From: Fusarium oxysporum f. sp. lycopersici 4287
Lineage: Eukaryota > Ascomycota > Sordariomycetes > Hypocreales > Nectriaceae
Length of the DNA: 64,000 nucleotides
Assembly: GCF_000149955.1 (NCBI RefSeq)
Contig: NC_031000.1
Coordinates: 592,761 to 656,760 of the forward strand
Reading direction: 5' to 3'
Shown: in pieces, positions 33,691 to 44,500 of the stretch
Numbering within the stretch: the stretch's first letter is position 1
Layout: the number at the start of each line of letters is the position of its first letter
Position numbers and translations under genes: made by a program
Notes under the pieces: generated by a model
What the model saw: only the letters and a program-made list of their open reading frames with translations
Database searches by the model: none
What the model was told of the DNA's origin: nothing

Positions 33691-36532
33691 AGCCCTGCAA
33701 TGGACGATGTCCGCTTTGCCACGCAAACACAGCATTCCTATCTGCGCCGCTGCTCAGGTCATCGTATCTATTGAATGGGGTATACACCTCGCGGACGTGC
33801 CTCTCTGTAATAGCGATGGCGAGTTGGCGATATAAGCGGACATTGATAGCTTGGTTCCAGGTCTTTGAAGTGGCATTGACCAAAATCTCGGTAAGATGAG
33901 AAGTAGACCAAGCCTTTCCATTCACATGAAAAAGAAGCCGTTCGTTTCGTTCATCTGAGTTCTTCTGAACAATTTCAGAGTGCCCAACCTGTTCTCGACG
34001 TAATAAATTGGCCAATCTCCGGATATAGACAAGGTACAAGTACATAACCCGGCTTAATCTGGCTGGCAGGAAGCGAACCACATAAAACTCGCGGTTTGTT
34101 TGTCGTTTCGCTTTGTGGTGTCGTGCGACATACACCACAGAACCACCCCAGACGTAAATTCCACAACTGGTGAATGGTCCGTTCTCACATTCAAGAGCAA
34201 AAAGCTCACGCACTCGCGGACACGAGCCGCCTTCCACATAGAGACCGCCAGCAAGCATCTCTTCCAGTTCGGTCACTTGTTTAAGGTATGACATAACGAT
34301 AGGCCACCTCCAGTGGCCGTCTCTGGCAAGGGCGCCTTTACTGGAGGAATAGGCTCGGATCAGTAATTCTTTATATGCCGACTCAAGACCGTTCGCGGGA
34401 TGCTTGACAAAACAGTATCCGCTCTGTGAATTCGCCAAGTCATCCTTGACTGACGCTAAGTCGATCTCAGGTTCGAGACCATACATAAGACTGCCACATA
34501 ATTCCTCCGCTCGAGAAGTGAAATACTCTGGAAGCTCACGAAACTTATCCATAGTTAATTGTAAGCTTCCGTTAGAAACTGTCTCCCCATCATCACTCCA
34601 GTAGAAAAGAATAGACGGTGGCTCAGTGCGAGCTATAGTGCGACCAAAGTTTCGAAGACTGACTAGCTCAGCAAGTGGAGGCTCTGAACCTAGCACCATA
34701 TGATCCGCTCGAATTTCGTTTAACCTTTCGAGTTGTTGTGTATGTGGCCGTTGTGGGATGCCAATAGTGTGATATGGCCTCAATGGCAATGCGCGTTCTA
34801 GAAGCAATAAGCGCTGTATATAAATGAGCCCAGATAGTTGTGGACAGTACTGTCGTGCAAGCAAAAAGTGTTGGCAGTCTTTAGAGAAACCAAGAATACC
34901 GCTGAAGTAAACTAATAGCGTGGAGCCGGGCTGCCCAGCAATGAAGGTCTCCGTACACAGAGTAAGGCAAACCTCATAGAGCAGCTCCAGGAACTCATCG
35001 AAGGCCGCAACATCGAGCTCAACATCCGCTTGAACCTGTAGTTCTGGATGGGCTTCCCGGCTGAACTCGGCCTGAGCGCTGCCATATGCAGAGTCATCAT
35101 GGTCAAGTTCATCGTCTTCTGAGTCCCAGTCCCCATCACCATCATCATCATCCCCATCTGGGTCGAGATCGTCCTCATCGTTATTGCCTGTACTCTCTTT
35201 ATAGTCATACTCAGCCGAAGTAGACCGGCCCTCATTCAGGGCGGCAGAAGTCTCTTCGGCGCAGAGGTAGTTCCCAAAATTGGGCCACAGTCCCCTAGAT
35301 ACATCGAACATATTCCAAATTTTATGACTCCATAAACGTTCCAGTCTCGCAAAAAGCACCGTATTTAACCGAACGTTCGCCACGTCTCCTTGCAGAGCAT
35401 TCGACATCCTATGAAGTCGGATAACGAAGGCAAGAAAACGTTTCTGAAGTACCCTACATCTAGTTTCGCTGCTCTTCTCCGCCACAAGACAGAATGGATT
35501 TTCGCGATAGACATGAAGCTTCGGACTCGAGAGCCAGCATAAGAGCGTGCGACTGGTGTAACGGACTGTGTTCTCACAGCGATCTATCACCAAGTCTAAG
35601 GCCCTCATGGTACACGATAGTTTCTGTTCATCCACGTACGAGCTCCTAATACATATATCCCCTTGCCGGCACCATTGTGCCATAACATAGTCTGACATCA
35701 ATGAATGTCGATCTGGTAATCTCGTCATTGCTCGTAGGATGTCACGTCGAGCGTTCTCAAAGATGACCCGCCATTGAGTTCTCTCTGGCCATAGGCCGGT
35801 AGATGCAAGAGCATCGCTGCCTAAGTCCTTGGCACTCAAGCGTGGCTGATTCATCCGGTAAAAATAATTCTCCTCTCGCTCTAACACAACGCTTAGATGG
35901 GTACGCGCCTCACGGTTAAGGCTTCGGACGTCTTTGCTCAAATCAGGCCGAGATGATTTTGTGAGTCTTTTCCCTCTCTTCGATTTTCCGGTATCTTGAA
36001 GGACCTCGAACCATCTGCTACCTTCTCAAGAAGGAAAGAACCGTTGACAGGCGACGCCCTCGATCCATGGTAACTCAGCAGACGGCTCCAGACCTGATAT
36101 TGGCCTTCCTCTGTCTCGTGGGTTTTTCCAGAGGTGCTCCTTCGTACAATGGAGCCTCATCTTTTGGGCTTGGCGGAACATACAGCCACATTTCCGACAC
36201 TTTAGTCCGTCCAATCTCGGTGCAGCAAGGCAAGAAATTGGTTCAATCGGTATGCGTGGTAGTCGAAGCTTAGCTTGGTCTTGGAGAAGATTTGGGATTG
36301 CTTTGACCTGCTCTACCAACCTGCGCCGACACTCCAGAGCAATGTTGTTGTGTTTTGTCCTGAGGTGCGCGTTGACCTCGTTAGGTAGGGTTGCAAATCC
36401 GCATAACTTGCACGCTAGAAGTTGATATTCTGGAATAATAACGAATGGGTAGATTGAGTTGAACGATTGAGACTGCTTACTAGGGTCCATTGTCCTCATT
36501 AGCAAGAAACTTGTTATACTGCAATTACGCAT
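33635..36532 (-). pseudogene. OrsD-type C2H2 protein with recombinase-like C-terminus, one in-frame stop
   Basis: ATG at 36532. The N-terminal OrsD part has two zinc units (LLACKLCGFATLPNEV...H...H; GLKCRKCGCMFRQAQKM, HCTKEH) and CQRFFPS, then TGA at 36026-36028. The same frame continues (EGSRWFEV) for about 790 codons. The middle has a very acidic run (DDDDGDGDWDSEDDELD, about 35090-35170). The C-terminal ~190 residues contain CPRVRELFAL, a basic HHKAKRQTNREFYVVRFLP segment, RLYRQLAIAI and AWQSGHRP. Their order and spacing resemble boxes of tyrosine recombinases (R..EL, K, R..H, GH), but no nucleophilic Tyr is assignable because the end is fused to another fragment. The stop fits CGA to TGA. 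Related proteins are frequent in Fusarium accessory DNA; their function is not known to me. Confidence 0.7.
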
Positions 36533-36683
36533 ATGCTTCCCTATATCTCGGTCTTGGCTAAGAGGAAGATCTCTATAACCTATTTAAGAAGATTATTACT
36601 GGTAAACATACACTGTAAATTACGCGTACTCGCGCCTTCTCACCAACTACGCGTCTTGTGATTAATTTAATTGACCCTGGTCT

Positions 36684-36825
36684 AAATGAAGTCTACCCCC
36701 TGCGAAATTCAAGCCTACTCCCTGTTGGATGGGTCTAGAAATTAAATTCTACCCCCTTGTAAAAATCAATTCTACCCTGGGTTGTTTGGCATAAAACAAA
36801 TGAATTCTACGTAGAATTGATTTTG
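36684..36825. repeat. Iterated short motif upstream of the OrsD-type gene
   Basis: Four imperfect copies of a unit of type AAATcAAttCTACCCcCTGG (AAATGAAGTCTACCCCCTG, AAATTCAAGCCTACTCCCTG, AATTAAATTCTACCCCCTTG, AAAATCAATTCTACCCTGGG) and one palindromic pair (ATGAATTCTAC / GTAGAATTGATT, 36800-36822). The half-site is the same as in the 48-bp repeat. This could be a protein-binding array. Confidence 0.75.
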
Positions 36826-36834
36826 GTATGGTGC

Positions 36835-36882
36835 ACTAGGTTTAAAGTGGGTCAATAAAATCAACTCTAGTAGAGTTGATTT
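36835..36882. repeat. 48-bp direct repeat with palindrome, copy B
   Basis: Identical to 33393-33440. It lies about 300 bp upstream of the ATG of the larger OrsD-type gene and about 90 bp from the 3' end of the HeLo/kinase gene. Confidence 0.92.
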
Positions 36883-36970
36883 GGTCATTAGTTACTAGGG
36901 AGAAAAACGATGATTAGACTGGAAAGAACAAGGCGAGAGAGATGTGCTTGAAGATGGCCCTATACATGAC

Positions 36971-38803
36971 TCAATCCAATCTGAAGGGTTGTTGGTGAGC
37001 CCGTTTGGGTGGGTTGTGGTGATGCGCTTTAGTGATTTGAAGATTAATGGATCCGTAACGTTTGGCGATGGGTGCAGCCTCTTTAAGCGAACGCAGTGGG
37101 TTAACCACCTGCTCCGCTAGGCCCCTGTGAATGCGCAGCTGATCCGACGCAGAAGATGGCACTTCTACGTCGAAGTGCCACTCAAGACACCGACGGACGG
37201 CGGTGGCGAATATGTCGCCACACTGATGCACCAGTCGCTCGTCAACCTGGCTCCGCAGGAGTGCTTTGACGTGTTTTGGTGTTCTTTGACTATCCCGCAA
37301 CCTCGAGATCAAATCTTCTGCGGCTTCCCAAAGCCCTATTTCAAGAAGCACAACACCGAGGGCTACAAAAATGGCTAAATTAGCAAAACAGTGCCATTTT
37401 TAGCTTTTAGCGACTGAGGAAGGGAGTAATAGTAGGCACTCACCGTAAATATCATGACTCTGACGGAACATCTCTCGTGGGGTACCCCATCGCTCAGGGT
37501 GTCGATACACGTTCCTTGCGATCGCGTTGTCGTACGGTCCCATTGAGGTGTCAGACTCGGGCCGCGCAGCCTCAAACCCACAGATACGAAGTTCCGACGC
37601 CTGGAGAATTTCCCGGCTGGGAGTATGAGATGGTAAGAGCACCAACACATTATCGCTCCGTAGGGCGTGATGCACCCAATCCACCGAGTGAAGGAGATAG
37701 ACGGACTCCGCAAGCTGGCTGCACAATTTGAACCGGAGGCCCAAGGACGGTCGTTGCGCCAAGGCAACGTCTCGATAGAGTTGTCGCAGGGTCTTCACGT
37801 GGAGCGGAGAGGCAACGGGAAAGTGTGAGATAAGCCTTAGCTCGCCTTTCGATTCGCCGATGTTGCTCGCGTACTTGAGCCCTTGCAGAACGCGGAAATC
37901 GGGATCCTGTTGCGCTTTGAGAAGCTGAACGATTTTCGAGAATCTTTTGTGAAGGAGCTCGGTAAACTGGCCGTCCTCGTCCAGGGGGAAGTTCAGCGTC
38001 TCCACGAGGACTGTCTGGCCGTATAGTGTCCCCACTGCCTTTCCCGCAACGGCGGTGATGTCTTTGACGGCACTCCAGTCGGTTACTGGGTCTTCTGCTG
38101 AGGTGGTATCGCTGAGAAGAAGTTTTCTTAGGGCAGCGGTTTGGGCCGTGCCCATTTCTCTCGCATCTGCATCGGACGTCAGGGCGTCCAGGTTGGGAAT
38201 ATTATTCAGGAATGGTAATGGCCACCAAAAGTCCTCCAATGTCTCCCTCGTGCGTTTGAGCCAGTCTTCGAACTCACTGTTGACCCTAGCTGCTCTCTTC
38301 TTCCCATGTAATGCCCAGCGCCAGGACGACAGGGACAGCAATGACGAAGGGCGATGAGACGCTGGCAGACCATGATTGTCGATGTTGAAGTTGGCGAAGA
38401 CCAGTCTTTCCTCGTCGGAGGTCAGGCCGAGATGCGTGCTCCTTTCTTTTTTCACCTTTGTTGGACTCTCTTCGGCGGTTTCAACGTACTGCTGCTCTAT
38501 GGCGAAGTGGACATAGAGCACCTGAAGCAGTTCGAGGAAGAGCTGGCGAATAACCTTGCAAGTTTCTTCGGGCAACTGGGAAAAAAGGTTCCTCCCGTGC
38601 AAAAATGCGAATTTGTCGACTTGAAAGAGGATCTTTTGCAGAGAGTCATAGCGATGAGTGAGTTGTTGAAATTTGAGGCCTAATGTCCTGGCATCTTTGC
38701 CGTAGTTTCTTGCGTCTGAGATGATTGTAACTCCGATTTTTAAGACCTTAAGGGTCATCTCGGCCACATTCATGGCAGCGACAGCAGTCTCAAGTCCCGA
38801 CAT
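36971..38803 (-). CDS. HeLo-domain / kinase-like protein
   Basis: Exon 1 runs from ATG 38803 to 37444, exon 2 from 37374 to 36971, with a 69-bp intron (37375-37443; GTGAGT...AATTTAG on the minus strand, phase 1). Splicing gives 587 aa and turns the join into a kinase-like DIYAIFVALGVVLLEIGLW. The N-terminus (about 1-190: VAAMNVAEMTLKVLKIGV, RNYGKDARTLGLKFQQL) resembles the HeLo prion-inhibition/propagation domain of HET-S-like proteins, which form membrane-active assemblies in cell death. The C-terminal half resembles a protein kinase: catalytic-loop-like WVHHALRSDNVLVLLP and helix F-like LGVVLLEIGLWEAAEDL. HRD/DFG residues are not canonical, so it is probably a pseudokinase. No lesion. With the HET gene nearby it suggests a non-self recognition neighbourhood. 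Confidence 0.8.
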
Positions 38804-39021
38804 TGTGGTTAACTCGGTGGCCTTGGGCTCTCCTTTTCAAACCCTTGCATGCAACTATTCGACTCGGCGCCGGCTGTAAATCCCACTTTCCGTATCAACG
38901 GCAGCTGAAAGGTAAACTACTGAAGGATATTAGAAACTACTATGGTGTGATGGAGCTAGCAAGCCTAAAACTCTTTGCATTACCGGCCGGTTTAGACAAT
39001 TTATAAAGCTATTGGAGGAAA
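38804..39021. other. Upstream region of the HeLo/kinase gene
   Basis: No gene seen; presumably holds the promoter of the minus-strand gene starting at 38803. Confidence 0.35.
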
Positions 39022-40580
39022 GAGAAAATAACTTCGGTCTGTTGCCGTTTTCGCTTTTAATGCAAACCCTGTCGAAGGCTTAAAAAAGCCTTGCTTGACC
39101 GGCTGCAGTCACAACAGCCCTTTCGATAGGGCAAGCAAGGCAAACTCGACACATACTACTCCGTACCCAGGGGCTTAGTAGCAGGCAGCTGACCACGTAG
39201 CTAATGCACAGGGCCATCGGGCGTACCATAACACTTATAACTAACAAATGCCGGCAAGCAATTCGAAACGAGGGGCATGAATGGGCAATCATTGGCTGCG
39301 TATGTTCCTCAGTTGTGAGGTGACACGCCTACCCCGTGCACCATGTCAGCATCAAGTCATCGTTAGGCACACCGGCCCGTTCCGCGGAGATCGCTGAGTC
39401 CTGACTAGGTGATCTGTATTACCGATTCGCCCTCAAAGAAGAAAACGTCCTGCTGCATTGTAGGTGTTGGTTGTAACCGAGCTTTCTCTCTCGCCTTATG
39501 ATAAATACCGACGAGTTGCTTTATGTATGGCGACAGATAAGGTGGATGAAACCCGCAAGTTTACAGGGGCATCCCACCAATTGTCATACTCGAAGGAGGC
39601 CCGAGCGTTGATTGTTGACCAAATGACCTTCTTTATGTTTCAAGAGACATAATCTGACGTGACATAGGGTCCGGGGAAGGGAGGTAATTCCGTCGTTGCA
39701 GCCTGATGGATCTTGGCATTGTTGATCAGAGCCCAACTGAGAATGATCTACAGGGTAATCCACAATGCCAAGATCCATAAGACTGCAAGGACGGAAAAAG
39801 GGCATTTAGTCAGACCAACGCTCGGGCCTCCTTCGAACATTCGACAGTCGGGAACAAGTCCTGCAACATTACAGCTAGCCACCTCAACTCGACGGTGCCA
39901 ATATGCAATTCGGCTGGCAAAGTGTATGATTGCTTTTAGTGTGGCCGCTGGTTTAAGTATCAGGCAGCAATGGGCCGAGGAGGACTTCGGCTACATTGGT
40001 TGAGAAAATGGCGCACCACCGCCACCATACACAAAGCAACTCGTCAATATTGGTATTCATAATGAGGGCGAGATAAGAAGCTCCATTACAGCCTATACCT
40101 GCAATGCAGCAGGAGGCCTTTTCTCTGAGGGCGAATCTATAATACAGGTTCCCTTCCTTAGGCCTTAGTTATCTTCGCGGAGCCGGCCGATCTGCCAAAT
40201 AATAACTTGATGCTAATATGGTTTGCGGGGTAAAGCGTGTTACTGCATGATTAAGGAAATATACGACAGCCAATGACTGCCTATTCGGTTCCCCTCACTG
40301 CCATGCCGCAATTGCCCTCTCGCATCACTAAGTGACTCGCCGAGCCGCTTTTGAGTTGCTCGCCTGCACTTGTCAGTCTATCACAAGTGCCACTGAACGC
40401 CCGATGGCCCGGTGTTTCCATCGCTGCGTGGTCAGCTGCCCGCCATCAAGCCCTGTGTGGTCAGTCTGTGCTGAGGGGCTTTTATGGCTGCAGCCGGTCA
40501 AGCAAGCCGTTTTGGGGGGTTTTGACAGGGTTTGCATCAAAACCGAAAACGGCCATAGACCAAGGCTGTTTTCTCTTCCC
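39022..40580. repeat. Large diverged inverted repeat (~1.5 kb)
   Basis: The left arm (39022-39722) aligns with the reverse complement of the right arm (39762-40580) over nearly its whole length, with gaps. Anchors: CGAAGGAGGCCCGAGCGTTG (39591-39610) against its exact reverse complement at 39816-39835; ATGGATCTTGGCATTGT (39706-39722) against 39762-39778; GACGAGTTGCTTTATGTATGG (about 39510-39530) against a near copy at about 40025-40045; and GCTGCAGCCGGTCAAGCAAG read on opposite strands near 39095 and 40490. No coding frame. The arms differ at many positions, so it is old or mutated. Confidence 0.8.
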
Positions 40581-41372
40581 TCGGAGAAGGAATAAACTCT
40601 GTTATCCATCCCTTCAGTGGCCCTAACGCCCCACTACGCGGCAGAGCCATGCTTTCGGAACGGGCTAAATGGCACTGAGCAATGCTACGAATGTGAGTGA
40701 GATGATCTAAATCAAGGCCATTTTTCGCTTCTGTCCTTTCCGGAGAAATAGCAGGTAGCTAGGCCGGGTTGAATTTGATCATCTCCTTGTACATAAGGTC
40801 ATCATGTAGTATGTTCTCTTCCACTTTAAAATTGAGCCGATCAAGCCGCTTCAGGGACAGGGGATTAGTACACTAAACCATACCATAAGCGAGGGAAGGC
40901 GCATAGACCGAGTAATTTTGTATTCGGGCCCAGAACCTAAGATTAAAAGAATAATGCACGGGCCAGAAAAAATGGTATTGGGTGCCATTACCAGTGATAA
41001 TTGGTACAGTAGGTTCGTGCGACCGGATATGAAACACCTCGTACTTTGCTGTCGTGCATCCTATTGCAGCGGGGACTTCGTTCCTAACGACACAAGCTTA
41101 AATAACTATGCGCGAACATGCGACTGCTCAGTTTGTTTTATTCTTCAGATACTTCTTATTAACGGACCGGTGTCATCACTGATCTCGGTGAAACTAGTCG
41201 TCTGACATTAGCTCACGAGAATTGTCCAAGTATACCTACATCCCTATGATCAGTCCCAATTTCAGTAAAAAGGGGAAATTCGCGGTCTTTAATTGGCTCA
41301 TGCCCTTGTAAATCACCTTTTACAGAAAAGTGATATGGTTATCGACCTCCCAGCTGACTTTTTAGTTGAAAG
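40581..41372. other. Unannotated stretch before the copia element
   Basis: No credible gene. The last five bases, GAAAG (41368-41372), are the copia target duplication. Confidence 0.4.
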
Positions 41373-41569
41373 TGTTGTTTATATTGCGCAGTAGTGCTAG
41401 GTGAAAATATATATTTTTGTATAACTTGATTGTTCATTAGTGAGATGAGAGTTCTTCTCAGGTTTATATCTCTAAATGATTTCATCTAGGACTTTAAACT
41501 TTAAATCTAGGACTTTCAGACTGTTAGTCTGAATCCTGAAGGGAAGGGGGATCCCCGGATTTTCCAACA
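41373..41569 (-). repeat. Copia 3' LTR
   Basis: 197 bp, identical to 46074-46270. It contains a short palindrome (CAGACTGTTAGTCTG) and two copies of CTAGGACTTT. Confidence 0.95.
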
Positions 41570-41589
41570 CGCCCCCATCCACCTTGTCT

Positions 41590-44500
41590 TCAGGGCACAG
41601 AGTCATCGTGGACTTCAGTACTCCAAATAATACGACCTGCTTCCTCGATCGGACATGCACTGACTCGAATTGCTTCTAGAAAGTGGCCATGGCTGACGGC
41701 GTTCAATGGTTTAGTGAGTCCGTCTGCTACCTGCTCATGTGTGCTGACGTATTGTACATCAATATTCCCGGCTTCAACTTCTTCTCGGATATGGTGCTCG
41801 GTTAACGGAATGTGCTTTGTCCGTTGGTGAAGCTCAGGGTTTCTGCATAGCTTTAGGGAACCCTGATTATCGCCGTTCAGTGGGATAGGCATATGTAGCG
41901 GAAGGAACAGTTCAGAGAAGAGGTTCCTAGTCCAGGCTAATTCTCTGGCACACTGGGAGAGTGCTGTATATTCAGCCTCGGTAGTCGATAGTGCCACTGT
42001 TTCGTGCCGTTTGGCCCTCCATGAGACTGTAGATCCTTCAAGTTGAACAAGCCATCCAAACGTCGATCTTCCCGTAACAGTGTCGCCTTTCCAATCCGAG
42101 TCGGCCCAAGCTGTGATGCTCCAAGCGGATTCAGGATCTTTCTTGACGCCCCCAAGCACCAGGCCGTGGTCCCTTGTCTGCTGTAGATAGCGAAGACCTC
42201 TTTTGATCAATCGTGAATGTGCTGGTGATGGATTCGACATGTATCTTGAGAGTACCGAGAGTAGGAAAGCTAAATCGGGTCTGGTTTGGGTCATTCCATA
42301 CATCAGCGAGCCGGTTTTCGAGCTATAGTCTTCTCGTTCTTCTGGAGAAGCCGAGTCGCCATTGTCTCTTGGTTGCAGTGTCGAGAGTGAATTTCGCTCC
42401 ATCGGGGTCTTGACCGGTCGGCAATCTTCCAAGCCGAATTTCTTCAGTATTCTGGTAAAATATGCATCCTGGGAAAGGTAGATCAGCCTTGAGTTCCTGT
42501 CTCGGGTTATTCTTACTCCAAGAAAATGGCTGGCGGGACCGAGATCAGTCATCGTAAAGATCTCTCCCAGGCGGGCTTTGTACCCTTGGATTGCTTCCTT
42601 GTTGCTGCCCATGATGAGGAAGTCATCCACATATGTGATGATAATCACTCCCGTTGTGGGATTGTGATATACGGCCGTGTCAGACGTTGCTTGTCTGAAG
42701 TCAAGGGATTCTAAGGTCTTCTTCAGCTTCTTTTGCCATTGCCGAGGCGCCTGTTTGAGTCCGTAGAGGGATTTGATCAATTTGCAGATCTTCTCAGTTG
42801 AGAATCCTGCCGGACGGTCTTCTGGGTGTTGATCGAAATACTCGACAAGTCCTTCCGGCATTTCGATAAAGACTTGTTCATCGAGATCCCCTTCCAGGAA
42901 CGCCGTCGACACGTCCATCTGCTCAATTTCCCAGTCAAGACAGGCAGCAACGGTGAGGAGGATTCTCCAAGTCGCCGCTTTGGCAACAGAGGCAAAAGTC
43001 TGGTTGTAGTCAAAGCCGAACTGTTGTTCAAAGCCTCTGACCACCAGCCGTGCCTTGAACTTGTCGAGGTTGCCGTCCTCGTTTTTCTTGACCTTGAATA
43101 CCCACTTGACTGTAAGTGGCCTATTGTGAGCTTGGGTGCGGTCCAGCATGCGCCAAGCTCCTTTCTTGAGGAGGCTGCGCAGCTCACTGTGTATTGCTCT
43201 GAGCCAATGCTCCCTTTGCGGACCTTGAAGCGCTTCAGTCATTGTTTTGGGCTCAGTGATCACCTCTTTTCGGAGATCGGGCAGCTTAGCTGATGTCATG
43301 GATGTTGTCGTCTGTCCATGCTGAGGATTATGCACCTCAGCATGCTGAAGATTGTTCACTTCAGACCTTTGTGGGCTTGGAGTCTTTGTCTGCTCCGTGA
43401 CGGACTGTGGCCGGCTTGAGATGGGAGCTCCGTTCTTGCGGATTTCCGGCTCAACATCATGCTCAGTTTCGGTCAGGAGTTCTGTCTCCCCAACCTTTTC
43501 GTAGAATTGTACATTTGCAGAGCGGACGATCTGATGTCCCTTCCTGCGAGAGGGCACCCAGCAGGTGTAGATCTGTGAACCTTCCATGCATAGGTAGATT
43601 CCAGCCTCTCCTCTTGGGCCAAACTTGTGTGATCTCAATCTTCGTTCCTGCGGTATGTGTATCGTGACTTGTGAGCCGCAGATTCGTTCTCCGGACAGAT
43701 CCGGCTTGTTGTCTTGTCCGGGAAAGGCCTCGTTGAGAAAGCTTTCCATGGGAGTGAGGCCATCAATTGCCCTGGTGGCTGTCACGTTTGTCTTGCGCAC
43801 CATATCTTCCAGGACCAATGGCCAGAGCTCTATCGGGATTCTTTCCGACTCCATGGTTGCTCTGACTTTGTCAAAGATGATGCGGTTAGAGCGCTCAGCA
43901 ACTCCGTTAAATTCAGGAGTATATGGTATCGTCTTGATGATCTTGACGCCGTGAGTGTACTCGAGGTTCTTGAGAGACGCACCATAGAGCTCAGAGCCGC
44001 CATCCATCTGGATTGCGTACACTCGGATGCCATACTGAGTTCGTATCTTGGAGATGAGCTGGCCTAGGAGTTCCGAAGCCATCCCCTTCCTCGTGAATGT
44101 GTAGGCCCATCTCATTCGATGCCTGTCATCTGTGGCAATCATTCCCCATCGTTCGCCTCTAATGCCCGGTGGATTGACTTTGAAGGTGTCAACATGAATG
44201 AACCCGGCCCTGGAGGCTCGTTTCCGTTTATTTCGCGGAGTCCATCGTAGGGCCTTTGCGATGTCGCAGGCGAGGCAGTAATTGAAAGGCTGATGGTCGT
44301 GGTGGCCGTCACAGTACATTCCTTTGGTCATTTTGGCAGTCTGTGACACCTGATATGCGTTAACATGGCCGAGTCTTCGGTGCCAAAGGTCGACATTCAG
44401 GCATTGATTTGATGAAGCAGTGTGGTGATTGCATGGTTCTGGCTGGAGTTCCCAGGCGGCCTGGTTTGAAACAGTAGTCTTTCCGACCTCAGTGTTCACG

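Noticed and set aside
36026..36028. Intron explaining the stop in the OrsD-type gene
   Set aside because: The reading frame is conserved straight through the TGA with no suitable GT-AG pair needed; a single mutated codon is simpler.
42826..43293. Plus-strand open frames inside the copia element (e.g. 155 codons)
   Set aside because: Antisense shadow of the gag-pol gene.
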